From Bathymodiolus brooksi thiotrophic gill symbiont (GTDB lineage Bacteria; Pseudomonadota; Gammaproteobacteria; PS1; Pseudothioglobaceae), in NCBI RefSeq assembly GCF_903642095.1, contig NZ_CAHJWD020000134.1, forward strand, positions 1 to 32,565: a DNA stretch of 32,565 bases, in the 5' to 3' direction. The translations under genes and the position numbers were made by a program. Numbering within the stretch: position 1 is the stretch's first letter; each line of letters begins with the position of its first letter. This document shows, in pieces, positions 1 through 8,369 of the stretch. A model generated the notes under the pieces. It searched no databases. It was given only the letters and a program-made list of their open reading frames with translations, and was not told the origin of the DNA.

Positions 1-315
1 GGGCATACAAAATATCAACAAACAAAAAATCATATTGACCAGGCAACGCCTAAGGGTGTCTATTATTATGCTTTTTCAGAGCCTTGTTTTGAGTTTTGGT
101 TGTTACTGCATTTTATAAAAACTGATAGACCATTTATTAATTTTGACGAACTTAAAAAATGTAGAGAGTTTAAGCAATATCTTCCAAATTACAATAAGTC
201 GGAAAATATTTTTTTAGAGGACAAGGTATCAATTGCATGTCAAAATGCAAAGGATAACCCCCATACTAATGTTGACGAATTGGTAGAATATTTGCAAAAA
301 ATTAAAAAACAATGA
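1..315 (+). CDS. RloB-like protein, C-terminal part (cut by window edge)
   Basis: The reading frame is open from base 1 and ends in TGA at 313-315, so only the last 104 residues are present. The segment reading SEPCFEFWLLLHF, followed by a basic stretch and a final NPHTNVDELVEYLQ helix, matches how I know the C-terminus of the RloB family. RloB proteins often sit beside an AAA ATPase (RloA) in restriction-linked or abortive-infection loci. The partner, if any, lies outside the window to the left. The stop overlaps the start of the next gene as ATGA, so the two are probably translated from one message. The family call rests on the FE(L/F)WLLLHF motif. The exact function is not known from this fragment. 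Confidence 0.72.
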   Translation, partial: GHTKYQQTKNHIDQATPKGVYYYAFSEPCFEFWLLLHFIKTDRPFINFDELKKCREFKQYLPNYNKSENIFLEDKVSIACQNAKDNPHTNVDELVEYLQKIKKQ

Positions 316-3300
316 ATGATTTAGCCCAACGCCAACAAGCCTTAGACATTAGCCAGTCTTTTATTATTCAAGCACCTGCGGGTTCGGGGAAGACGGAGTT
401 ATTAACGCAACGGTATTTGAAGTTGTTGGCAAGTTGTGAGGTGCCTGAGAATATTATTGCAATGACTTTTACAAATAAGGCGGTTGCGGAAATGACGCAG
501 CGGGTTTTGTTGGCGTTGCAATCTAGTTTTGATTTGCGGCCAAAGGAGGTGCATAAGCAGATAACTTATGATTTGGCGTTGCGTGTTATGCGGCGTTCAG
601 AGGAATTGGATTGGCAGTTGTTGCAAAATCCGAAGCGTTTGAAAATCTCAACAATTGATGGGCTTTATAGTTTGATTACTAACCGTTTTCCCTTGCCAAA
701 TCAGTTGGTTCCACGACAGATTATGGCAGATCAATGGGTGCGTGAGAATGCTTATAAAGAGGCGGCTGGGCAGGCATTATTGATGATTGATGATGAGGAA
801 TATGGTGAGGCAATCGCTGATTTGTTGTTGCATTTGGATAATAATGTGCTTAGGTTTGAAAATTTGGTCACGCAAATGTTGTCTAAACGAGACCAGTGGC
901 TGATACATTTGTATAAGGATGGCGTGATGGATCCAAAGGTGTTGCAGGATACGGCTAAAGCGATTGTTATGAAAAGTCTTGAGGATTTGCATCACTTGGC
1001 AGAACGGTATTTTCAGGCAGATTTTTTTGCGTTGATGTTGTCCAACAATAACTTAGATTACAATAAGATTACATCGTTACCTAGTGTAGATTGTGCGGAT
1101 TTGGAAAAATGGAAATTGATTGGTGATTTTTGTTTGACTAAAAAGGGCGATTGGCGTAAGGCTTTGGAGAAAAAATTACCAGCAGAATTGTTTAATGAAG
1201 CGTTAAGACTGGGATTGAAACAATTAAATACTTTGCCCGATGTGGTTTTTTCGCAAAAACAATCTGATATTTTGGTAACGATTGCCAAGGTGTTAAAACT
1301 TTGTGTGGCACAATTAAACCTGCATTTTGAATGCGAACAAGCACACGATTTTATCGAAGTGGCACTGAATGCTAATCAGGCGTTGGACGAGACAGCGGGC
1401 GTGAGTGATATTGCTTTATTTTTAGATTATAAAGTTCAGCATTTGCTGATTGATGAGTTTCAAGATACCTCGACATCGCAGTTTGACACCATTGAAAAAC
1501 TGGTTAATGAATGGCAAGAAGGTGATGGCAAGACCCTGTTTTTAGTGGGCGACCCGATGCAGTCAATTTACCGATTTAGAGAATCGCAAGTGGGTTTATT
1601 TCTACAGGTGCAAGGTCAAGGTATTGCTAATATTGCACCAATATCGCTGATATTAAGCACTAATTTCCGTTCTTCAAAAAGTATTGTTGAGGGCAATAAT
1701 CACTTTTTCCAAGATATTTTCCCAGTGCATAATGATATTTATCAGGGGGCAATTTCTTATTCACATTCGCATTCAAATTCAGATGATGAACAAGAGCAAG
1801 CTATTGTTTTTCATCCTTTTGCTTGCGACCAATTTGGACTTGAGGCACAAACAGTTAGTAAGGTTGTCAAAGCCTCTTTAGGGAAAAATGCATCTGGCAC
1901 AATTGCAGTTTTGGTGCGTACTCGCTCACATTTAGAATATATTTCTCAACAACTTAAAGATGACAACATTACCTTTGAGTCGGTCGAAATTACCAGATTA
2001 CAAAACCATTTATTAACCCGTGATTTGCTTTCACTCACCAAAGCATTGTTACATTTGGGCGATAAACTAGCGTGGTTAAGTATTTTGCGTGCACCTTGGT
2101 GTGGGCTTATTTTGAATGATTTGCTGGTGTTATCTGCTGATGACTCTTGTGTTATTTATCAGCAACTTGCGGATGTAAATACGCTGGAAAAATTAAGTCA
2201 AGATGGGCAGAAACGCGCCAAACACCTGCATCACTGTTTGCAAGATGCCATCAATAATCAAGGGCGTTTTAATTTTGTTGAATTATTAACCCACAGTCTT
2301 AATCAATTAGGGTTAAAAAACGCCACATTATCCAATACTGAATTAGCGATTAAAGATGAATTTTTGCAAATTATTCATCACTGTGAGCAGCACAATAACC
2401 TTAATATATCCGCTATTACCAGTGCAATGGAAAGTCTCTATGCACCCAGCGATAAAGCCCAGGTTAAACTGATGACCATTCATGCATCAAAGGGGTTGGA
2501 GTTTGACACTGTTATTATTCCCAGTTTAGGAAAAAAGCCTAGAAGTGACAGTTCGCCGATTATTCAATTGCGTGAATTCTCCCAGAAATCTTTGTTACTG
2601 GCACCAATTAAATCAGCCTTTGATGAAGGTGAAAGTAGCACTTATGAATATTTGAAATTTATCGAATCGCAACAAAATAAATTTGAAACTATGCGTTTAT
2701 TGTATGTGGCAATGACGCGTGCTAAGACAAATTTGCATTTATTAGGTGCAGTGAGTCAATCTGGCAAAGCTAATGGCAATTCTTTGTTGGCGTTTTTAAT
2801 GCCGTTTTTTACGCATCGTTTTGAAAACATTGATACAACTCCTGATACTGTAACAGACCTTAAGGCACCTTTGCTACATCGATTTTCTCAATTAAAAACA
2901 TCTGATAATAAAACTCAAACACAAGGCGAATCTGTGCAATACCAGCAAAACTTTGAGCGTTTATTTAAAAGCACATTAGGTTCGTTGGTGCATCAATATT
3001 ACGAACAACAATTATTTACGCCAAGTGAACAGAATATTCGCAATCGATTAATTGAAATTGGCACAGCACCACAAGACATTGAGCGTTGGCAAGTGTTTAT
3101 CATTAAACTACTTGAGAATACCAAAAGTGATTCAAAATTTGATTGGTTATTTAAAGCGCGAGACAGTGCTATAAATGAGGCTGAGTTTATAGTGGATGGA
3201 CGCACTATTGCCATTGATAGGTTGTTTATCGATAAAGGCACGCTATGGATAATTGACTTTAAAACCGCTGAACCTGCTGAAAATGAACCGCTAGAAAAAT

Positions 3301-3464
3301 TTATCCAACGCCAACAGGCTCAGCATGCCAAGCAATTACTCTTCTATAAAACAACACTGTTTGAAATTTATAAAATACCAGTTCGTTGTGCTCTATATTG
3401 CCCCACAATCCCTGTTTTAATTGAGATTTCTGATTGCAATGTTGATGGAATCATTGGTATTTAA
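312..3464 (+). CDS. UvrD/AddA-like helicase with C-terminal PD-(D/E)XK nuclease
   Basis: This 1050-residue protein is an ATP-dependent exonuclease/helicase of the type gammaproteobacterial annotations call exodeoxyribonuclease V beta-like or AddA-like. It would process double-strand DNA ends. Visible motifs are Walker A APAGSGKT at residues 21-28, the TFTNKAVAEM segment, Walker B/Q motif IDEFQDT near 380-386, motif V-like MTIHASKGLEFD and motif VI-like LLYVAMTRAK. A RecB-type nuclease core near 956-985 carries D969, D982 and K984 (IDR...IIDFKT), followed by a QAQHAKQLLFY helix. In related bacteria an AddB-like nuclease gene usually lies just upstream. Here the upstream neighbour is an RloB-like gene, joined by an ATGA overlap. 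Leucine codons are strongly biased to TTG in the first third and mixed later. Whether it acts in repair or in defence is open. Confidence 0.88.
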   Translation: MNDLAQRQQALDISQSFIIQAPAGSGKTELLTQRYLKLLASCEVPENIIAMTFTNKAVAEMTQRVLLALQSSFDLRPKEVHKQITYDLALRVMRRSEELDWQLLQNPKRLKISTIDGLYSLITNRFPLPNQLVPRQIMADQWVRENAYKEAAGQALLMIDDEEYGEAIADLLLHLDNNVLRFENLVTQMLSKRDQWLIHLYKDGVMDPKVLQDTAKAIVMKSLEDLHHLAERYFQADFFALMLSNNNLDYNKITSLPSVDCADLEKWKLIGDFCLTKKGDWRKALEKKLPAELFNEALRLGLKQLNTLPDVVFSQKQSDILVTIAKVLKLCVAQLNLHFECEQAHDFIEVALNANQALDETAGVSDIALFLDYKVQHLLIDEFQDTSTSQFDTIEKLVNEWQEGDGKTLFLVGDPMQSIYRFRESQVGLFLQVQGQGIANIAPISLILSTNFRSSKSIVEGNNHFFQDIFPVHNDIYQGAISYSHSHSNSDDEQEQAIVFHPFACDQFGLEAQTVSKVVKASLGKNASGTIAVLVRTRSHLEYISQQLKDDNITFESVEITRLQNHLLTRDLLSLTKALLHLGDKLAWLSILRAPWCGLILNDLLVLSADDSCVIYQQLADVNTLEKLSQDGQKRAKHLHHCLQDAINNQGRFNFVELLTHSLNQLGLKNATLSNTELAIKDEFLQIIHHCEQHNNLNISAITSAMESLYAPSDKAQVKLMTIHASKGLEFDTVIIPSLGKKPRSDSSPIIQLREFSQKSLLLAPIKSAFDEGESSTYEYLKFIESQQNKFETMRLLYVAMTRAKTNLHLLGAVSQSGKANGNSLLAFLMPFFTHRFENIDTTPDTVTDLKAPLLHRFSQLKTSDNKTQTQGESVQYQQNFERLFKSTLGSLVHQYYEQQLFTPSEQNIRNRLIEIGTAPQDIERWQVFIIKLLENTKSDSKFDWLFKARDSAINEAEFIVDGRTIAIDRLFIDKGTLWIIDFKTAEPAENEPLEKFIQRQQAQHAKQLLFYKTTLFEIYKIPVRCALYCPTIPVLIEISDCNVDGIIGI

Positions 3465-3475
3465 TCTTAAAAAGA

Positions 3476-3571
3476 ATGGTGATTTTAGATAAAAGAGTGT
3501 GGCTTTTAAAGGGGTTATTGTGTCTGTTTTTAGCATTACATTTGTTCACTTTTACAGAAGAATGGAGATGA
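3476..3571 (+). CDS. possible small membrane ORF, perhaps interrupted
   Basis: An ATG at 3476 opens a 31-codon frame with one hydrophobic stretch (LLKGLLCLFLALHLF), ending in TGA at 3569-3571. The same frame continues with IYAGIGKRQTLDIND and stops at 3617-3619. That looks like protein sequence and would be one ORF of about 47 residues if the TGA were TGG. There is no clear ribosome binding site. It may be a decaying small gene in the convergent gap between the helicase and thiE, or chance. Confidence 0.2.
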   Translation: MVILDKRVWLLKGLLCLFLALHLFTFTEEWR

Positions 3572-3608
3572 ATTTATGCAGGTATTGGCAAGCGTCAAAC
3601 GCTAGATA

Positions 3609-4190
3609 TTAATGATTGATTAAGGCATTAATCATTGCTACAGCGTTACAACCCGCATTAAATGCTTGTTGTTGATTGTTGAAGTTAATACCACCAATAC
3701 CAACAATGGGAATATCAAGTATTTGTTGTGCTTGGGTAATAATATTCAAACTACATTGAGGTGCATTAGGCTTGCTAAGGGAGGAGAATAGTGCACCAAA
3801 AGCCACATAATCTGCACCTTGGTTTTGTGCATTTTTTGCTAAAATAATATCGTTATAGCACGAAACACCGATGATGGCACTTGCACCGAGTTGTGTGCGT
3901 GCTTGTTGGATTGATGCGTCATTTCTGCCCAGATGCACGCCATCAGCCATTATTTTTTTTGCTAGGTTAATGTCATCATTGATGATAAATAAAGTATGAT
4001 GTTTCAAGCACAGTTGTTGCAGTTGCGTCGCTTCATTGAGTCGTGTTTGTGCATCAAGCGTTTTATGTCGATATTGCAATAGGGTAATATTGTATTGAAT
4101 GATAACTTTTTCCATTGCGTCAATGTTTAAGGCATGGTTTGGCGTGATAGCGTAAATGCCGCTTATTCTTTTATTATGATTAGTTTCCAC
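3609..4190 (-). CDS. thiE: thiamine-phosphate synthase
   Basis: ThiE joins hydroxymethylpyrimidine diphosphate and thiazole phosphate to make thiamine phosphate in the cytoplasm. The 193 residues fit the family, a TIM barrel of about 200. Motifs in order are LQYRHK (family LQxRxK), FIINDD, DGVHLGRND, IGVSCYN, DYVAFGALF..LSKPNAP and VGIGGI, which together line the phosphate and Mg2+ site. The frame opens with GTG at 4190 and no strong ribosome binding site is visible. Its 5' end abuts or slightly overlaps that of the divergent lptC. It converges on the helicase gene and has no thi neighbours here. Confidence 0.93.
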   Translation of the reverse strand: METNHNKRISGIYAITPNHALNIDAMEKVIIQYNITLLQYRHKTLDAQTRLNEATQLQQLCLKHHTLFIINDDINLAKKIMADGVHLGRNDASIQQARTQLGASAIIGVSCYNDIILAKNAQNQGADYVAFGALFSSLSKPNAPQCSLNIITQAQQILDIPIVGIGGINFNNQQQAFNAGCNAVAMINALINH

Positions 4191-5114
4191 TTAAGACGCA
4201 ATTTGTTGATTATGACTCTTATTATAGTGTTTATTGGCATTGTTTGGCTTTTTATATTACTGGTTTCATCGTTATTCACATCAGACAAATCAAAGGGGAC
4301 AGCGTCAAATAAAAGCATTAATTATATTGAAAAAATTGATAATTTTGTCTTACAAGGTTTTGATGAAAAGCAACGGATTTTGCATTTTATTAAAGCCAAG
4401 CAATATTTTAATTTTGACAATAACCCTGATTTATTGTTGGCACCAAAAGTGATTACTTATAGTAAAAGTGGTGCAGAGATATATACCATAACTTCAAAAC
4501 GCGCCCAATATTTAGACACGGGCGAAGTTAAATTCAAAGGTGAGGTGGATATCCGCTCTAAAACAGGCGTTACTTATAAAATTAATGCCAAAGAATTGTC
4601 AATAAACACCAAAACTCATGATTTAATTAGTCATCAAGAAGTGATTTATTTTGATGAAAGAGCGACAGTGGTGGCAGAAGGCGTGTATGTAAAAGTGACA
4701 GAAGATATGATGCAGTTAAAAGGTAAAAATCGTATCAAACAAGAGGGTGGTCAGAGGATATTTACTCAGGATTTGTTTATTGATCAATCAAACCAAAAAA
4801 AACATTATTACTCTAAGCACAATACCACTTATTTGGCATCAGGTAATAAAATTGATGCACAAGGTATTGATATGGATATGAAAAAAAGACGGGCAATTTT
4901 GCTTGGCAAGGTGAAAATTTTACAAAAATCAGGTGCAAGTATTGATACTAAGTTTTTGACTGTTGATCGCTCAAGTGGCAATGAGATTTATAGCACCAAA
5001 GAAAAAGTGCATTATCAATCTAAGACATTAAATATTCATTCAACGGGTATGTATTACAACATCAAAAAACAGAAAATAAAACTAACAGGTGGCGTGGTGG
5101 GGCATTATGAGTAG
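4176..5114 (+). CDS. lptC: LptC-like LPS transport protein, extended
   Basis: LptC is the bitopic inner-membrane protein that hands lipopolysaccharide from LptBFG to periplasmic LptA. An N-terminal anchor (basic FHLRRN, then a hydrophobic run to about residue 32) is followed by beta-rich jelly-roll sequence containing IDNFVLQGFDEKQ. At 312 residues it is well above the usual length of about 190. The second half repeats the pattern of the first: the stretch ending VAEGVYVKVTEDMMQLKG resembles the later IHSTGMYYNIKKQKIKLTGG, so it probably has two jelly rolls. I prefer ATG 4176 because it keeps the basic cytoplasmic tail. ATG 4212 is the alternative and would avoid overlapping thiE. The stop lies 8 bases inside lptA. 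Confidence 0.82.
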   Translation: MISFHLRRNLLIMTLIIVFIGIVWLFILLVSSLFTSDKSKGTASNKSINYIEKIDNFVLQGFDEKQRILHFIKAKQYFNFDNNPDLLLAPKVITYSKSGAEIYTITSKRAQYLDTGEVKFKGEVDIRSKTGVTYKINAKELSINTKTHDLISHQEVIYFDERATVVAEGVYVKVTEDMMQLKGKNRIKQEGGQRIFTQDLFIDQSNQKKHYYSKHNTTYLASGNKIDAQGIDMDMKKRRAILLGKVKILQKSGASIDTKFLTVDRSSGNEIYSTKEKVHYQSKTLNIHSTGMYYNIKKQKIKLTGGVVGHYE

Positions 5115-5586
5115 AATTTTGTCAATTATTCTATTATTGTCTTTTGCATCGTATGCACTGCCTGATAAGAGAGTGCCAATGGATGTGAAGGCATATACTG
5201 TGGTGATTGATGAACGCTTGGGGCTTAATACTTATACAGGCAACGCTAGCATCACACAAGGCTCCCTAACCATTAGTGCTGAAAAAATACAAATTTTTAG
5301 TAAAAAGCAAGTCATTACTAAAGTAATCGCTACAGGCACTAAAAAGAAGCTCGCATACTATAAACAAAACCAATCTAATCAATCAAATTTTGTAGGGGCA
5401 GTGGCACAGAAGATTGTTTATTTTATTGACAAACAACTGGTACAGCTTAAGGGCAAAGCGCATTTAACTCAAGGTTTTGAGTCTTTTAGTGGCGGCGTTC
5501 TGAATTATGATATCAAAGAAGAAAAGATTGTTGCTAATAAATCTAAAGACGGCACTCAGCGTGTTAAATTTAAAATTAAGTTGTAA
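5107..5586 (+). CDS. lptA: LptA-like periplasmic LPS bridge protein
   Basis: LptA polymerises into the periplasmic bridge that carries lipopolysaccharide from LptC to LptDE. The 159-residue product begins with a signal peptide (MSRILSIILLLSFASYA) and continues with an OstA-type beta jelly roll: ERLGLNTYTGNASITQGSLTISAEKIQIF, read here in its key residues as TYTGNA, GSLTISAEKI, QLKGKAHLTQG and SGGVLNYDIKEEKI. ATG 5107 is chosen because it starts the signal peptide and overlaps the lptC stop, which favours coupled translation. lptB and rpoN, usual downstream partners in gammaproteobacteria, do not follow. Confidence 0.9.
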   Translation: MSRILSIILLLSFASYALPDKRVPMDVKAYTVVIDERLGLNTYTGNASITQGSLTISAEKIQIFSKKQVITKVIATGTKKKLAYYKQNQSNQSNFVGAVAQKIVYFIDKQLVQLKGKAHLTQGFESFSGGVLNYDIKEEKIVANKSKDGTQRVKFKIKL

Positions 5587-5655
5587 TGTCTTCAATATAC
5601 CCCTTAGGAGGTAGGAAAAAATATTACCATAAATGAAAGTGTCAAAAGTCGCTAT

Positions 5656-5664
5656 TGGTATAAT
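5656..5664 (+). promoter_or_regulatory. extended -10 promoter candidate for sat
   Basis: TGG followed directly by TATAAT (5659-5664) matches the extended -10 form TGnTATAAT. It lies 31 bases before the sat start codon. No good -35 hexamer is visible, which extended -10 promoters can tolerate. It would let sat be transcribed independently of lptCA. Confidence 0.5.
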
Positions 5665-5695
5665 TTTGTTTTTTAAATTTAATATAGGATGAGGC

Positions 5696-6904
5696 ATGTC
5701 AAAATTAGTCCCACCACACGGTAGCGATACAATCAATGCATTGGCATTATCAGGTGATGCTTTAACATCAGAGTTAACGAGAGCAGAATCATTACAAAAA
5801 ATTACTTGCTCCTCTAGAGAAGAGGGTGATATCGTTATGTTGGGTATTGGCGGTTTTAATCCATTAGATGGTTTTATGGGGGAAGCAGATTGGCAAGGTG
5901 TTTGTGATAATATGACAATGACAAACGGTTTATTCTGGCCAATTCCTGTTACCTTATCAACCGATGATGAAGATGTGAAGGTGGGCGATGAGATTGCAAT
6001 TACAAGCGGAAAATCTGGCGAAATTTTGGCAACAATGACAGTTACCGAGAAGTATGGCATTGATAAAGACCACGAATGTGAGACGGTATTTAAAACTACT
6101 GAAAATGCACATCCTGGTGTGGTTATGGTGAAGGCACAAGGTAAGTATAATCTTGCTGGCCCAATTAAAGTATTGTCTGACGGTGGTTTCCCTGAAAAGT
6201 TTGGTAACTTGTATATGACACCTGCTGAAACGCGTGCTTATTTTGACGAGAAAGGTTGGAAAACCATCGCTGCTTTTCAAACGCGCAACCCAATGCACCG
6301 CTCACATGAATATTTGGCAAAAATTGCCGTAGAGATTTGTGATGGCGTAATGATTCACTCAGTATTGGGTGGACTTAAAGCAGGTGATATTCCTGCTGAT
6401 GTGCGTTCAGAAGCGATTTCAACTTTGATTGATAATTATTTTGTTGATAACACAGTGTTACAATCTGGTTACCCATTAGATATGCGTTATGCAGGCCCAA
6501 GAGAAGCATTATTGCACGCATTATTTAGACAAAATTATGGCTGCTCACACCTAATTGTTGGTCGTGACCATGCGGGTGTTGATGATTATTATGGCCCATT
6601 TGATGCACACAATATTTTTGATGAAATTGCAGAGGATGCACTCATCACACAGCCACTTAAAATTGACTGGACTTTTTGGTGTCACGAATGTGGTGGCATG
6701 TCTTCAATGAAGACTTGTCCACACGAGGCAAAAGACCGTGTTTTATTGTCAGGCACTAAAGTGCGCAAGATGCTTTCGGATGGTGAAGATTTGCCTGAAG
6801 AGTTTTCGCGTCCAGAAGTGGCCAAAGTTTTGCAGGCTTATTATGCCACTATTAAAGAAGAAGACAAAGTAGAGATTAAGTTGAGTGGACACTCAGCCAA
6901 ATAA
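5696..6904 (+). CDS. sat: ATP sulfurylase (dissimilatory)
   Basis: Sat catalyses APS + PPi to ATP + sulfate in the oxidative direction, the substrate-level phosphorylation step of sulfite oxidation. The 402-residue length fits the single-subunit Sat family. The nucleotide-binding signature [11 protein letters not shown] lies at 195-205 and [16 protein letters not shown] at 289-304. A C329-x2-C332...C341-x-H343 cluster matches the zinc-binding element seen in prokaryotic Sat. There is no APS-kinase domain, as expected for a dissimilatory enzyme. aprMBA lies directly downstream after a hairpin, which supports the oxidative role. Confidence 0.98.
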   Translation: MSKLVPPHGSDTINALALSGDALTSELTRAESLQKITCSSREEGDIVMLGIGGFNPLDGFMGEADWQGVCDNMTMTNGLFWPIPVTLSTDDEDVKVGDEIAITSGKSGEILATMTVTEKYGIDKDHECETVFKTTENAHPGVVMVKAQGKYNLAGPIKVLSDGGFPEKFGNLYMTPAETRAYFDEKGWKTIAAFQTRNPMHRSHEYLAKIAVEICDGVMIHSVLGGLKAGDIPADVRSEAISTLIDNYFVDNTVLQSGYPLDMRYAGPREALLHALFRQNYGCSHLIVGRDHAGVDDYYGPFDAHNIFDEIAEDALITQPLKIDWTFWCHECGGMSSMKTCPHEAKDRVLLSGTKVRKMLSDGEDLPEEFSRPEVAKVLQAYYATIKEEDKVEIKLSGHSAK

Positions 6905-6910
6905 ATACCA

Positions 6911-6958
6911 ACTAGCAGAAGCTTTAACATAATTATGTTGAGGCTTCTGCTAACTAGT
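6911..6958 (+). terminator. 18-bp hairpin between sat and aprM
   Basis: The arms 6913-6930 and 6935-6952 pair over 18 bp, including two G-U pairs, with an AATT loop. The outer part is TAGCAGAAGC/GCTTCTGCTA. No long T run follows, so this could be a processing or 3'-end stabilising structure that sets different sat and apr mRNA levels, rather than a simple intrinsic terminator. Confidence 0.6.
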
Positions 6959-6964
6959 ATATAA

Positions 6965-6991
6965 TTGTCGGTTTTTAAAAAGTTCGATAAT
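6965..6991 (+). promoter_or_regulatory. weak promoter candidate for aprMBA
   Basis: TTGTCG at 6965-6970 and GATAAT at 6986-6991 are 15 bases apart, just after the sat hairpin and before the strong ribosome binding site AGGAGG of aprM (7016-7021). The spacing is short, so this is only a candidate. Confidence 0.3.
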
Positions 6992-7031
6992 TTTTTTAAT
7001 GTGATTAACTACCTATAGGAGGAATAAAACT

Positions 7032-7856
7032 ATGATCACTAATACACCAATCGCTTTATTAGAAGCGACAACAAATATCACATATACTGATATGCAAACC
7101 TATGCCATCATAATGGTTGCACTTGTTATCATTATGACAGTAATGGATATGTTGCATAAGAAAAGCGCTAAGTATTTCTTTGAAAATGCAAGCAAAGCCA
7201 AGAAAAATGCAACAAAAGAATTGACTGCTGGCGACAAGGTCGGTATTGCAGTAGCAACGATTGCAACGGATGTTATTTCAGCAGGTGAGTTTAACAATCC
7301 TGTTCGTAGACTGGTCCATTTGCTAACGATGTATGGCTTCATTTTATTTAATGCTTCAACAGCAGCGATGATATTTGGCCAAAGTGGCGATAATGTAACC
7401 TTAACGCTAATATGGCACATTGGTGCGATTATGTTGTTTGTAGGTAGTTTTTGGTTTTGGTTTTGTTTCAAAGTTGATGTTGCTGCTGAAGGTAATTCAC
7501 CGTTTAATATTGATTTAAGAAGGGATGCATTTAGTTTGTCATTAATGGCAACCTCTGTTAGTGCATTAATTTGGTCTTTTAATAGCAACTCAATGGGTTG
7601 GGAGTTTGCATTCGTAATTCTTGCAACTGCTTCTTTGTTTGGTGGCGTTTACTGGTCTAAGTTCTCACATATGTTCTTTAAGCCATTTGCTGCTTATGAT
7701 AAGCGTATTACTAAAGCAGACGGTTCAGCTGAAAACTTACCAACGCTTACTAGAGATGAGCCTGAGCAACAAAAAAGACATTCCATGGAGCTGTTAGTTG
7801 ATGCACCAATGGATATGGGTCTTGGTATTAAGCGTGAAACGCCAAACCATTACTAA
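7032..7856 (+). CDS. aprM: APS reductase membrane anchor AprM
   Basis: AprM is thought to anchor AprAB at the inner membrane and pass its electrons to the quinone pool in sulfur oxidisers that lack QmoABC. The 274-residue product has several hydrophobic segments: about 22-40, 98-115, 125-147, 167-185 and 190-208. A RLVH motif near the second segment and the HIG and SKFSH segments give histidines that could serve as haem or quinone ligands. The C-terminal 60 residues are polar. It starts with ATG behind TAGGAGGAATAAAAC and is followed at 33 bases by aprB. Position and membrane topology make the call secure; the electron-transfer mechanism is inference. Confidence 0.92.
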   Translation: MITNTPIALLEATTNITYTDMQTYAIIMVALVIIMTVMDMLHKKSAKYFFENASKAKKNATKELTAGDKVGIAVATIATDVISAGEFNNPVRRLVHLLTMYGFILFNASTAAMIFGQSGDNVTLTLIWHIGAIMLFVGSFWFWFCFKVDVAAEGNSPFNIDLRRDAFSLSLMATSVSALIWSFNSNSMGWEFAFVILATASLFGGVYWSKFSHMFFKPFAAYDKRITKADGSAENLPTLTRDEPEQQKRHSMELLVDAPMDMGLGIKRETPNHY

Positions 7857-7889
7857 TTTTATAAACTAACTTAAAAAAAGGAAAATAAT

Positions 7890-8369
7890 ATGCCAACTTT
7901 TGTATATATGACCCGTTGTGATGGTTGTGGACATTGTGTAGATATCTGCCCATCTGACATTATGCACATCGATAAAAAATATCGTCGTGCTTTAAATATT
8001 GAACCTAACATGTGCTGGGAGTGTTACTCATGTGTCAAAGCATGTCCACATCAAGCAATTGATGTTCGTGGCTATGCAGACTTTGCACCACTAGGTCACA
8101 GTGTTCGTGTAATTCGTGATGAAGAAAAAGGCACGATTGCATGGAAAATTAAATTTAGAGATGGTCGTGAGAAGAACTTCTTATCGCCAATCACTACTAA
8201 ACCATGGGGCTCAGCAATCCCTGACTTCAGAAACGAAGCAGAGCCGAGTGCTGAAATGCGTAACTCAGAGTTACTAGCGTTTGAGCCTGAGTCAATTCGC
8301 TTAGATGACGGTGGTTTACACACGTTAAAGTCTAACGGTTTGGAACTTAAAGAAGGAGTGTATTACTAA
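7890..8369 (+). CDS. aprB: APS reductase beta subunit, 2x[4Fe-4S]
   Basis: AprB carries electrons from the FAD of AprA to the membrane partner. Two ferredoxin clusters are visible: C10-x2-C13-x2-C16-x3-C20-P and C42-x2-C45-x2-C48-x3-C52-P. A C-terminal extension, which in known structures wraps around AprA, makes up the 159 residues. The stop and the aprA start share one base in TAATG, and GAAGGAG at 8352-8358, inside the aprB end, serves as the aprA ribosome binding site. Confidence 0.97.
   Translation: MPTFVYMTRCDGCGHCVDICPSDIMHIDKKYRRALNIEPNMCWECYSCVKACPHQAIDVRGYADFAPLGHSVRVIRDEEKGTIAWKIKFRDGREKNFLSPITTKPWGSAIPDFRNEAEPSAEMRNSELLAFEPESIRLDDGGLHTLKSNGLELKEGVYY

Noticed and set aside
4134..4175. 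GTG start for lptC at 4134
   Set aside because: It would run deep into thiE and adds a non-hydrophobic extension before the basic tail; ATG 4176 or 4212 is more likely.
5464..6060. 198-residue minus-strand frame over lptA end and sat start
   Set aside because: It overlaps two well-supported genes and looks like a Ser/Pro-rich shadow.
7100..7588. 162-residue minus-strand frame over aprM
   Set aside because: The plus-strand membrane protein has a strong ribosome binding site and apr context; the reverse frame has no family features.
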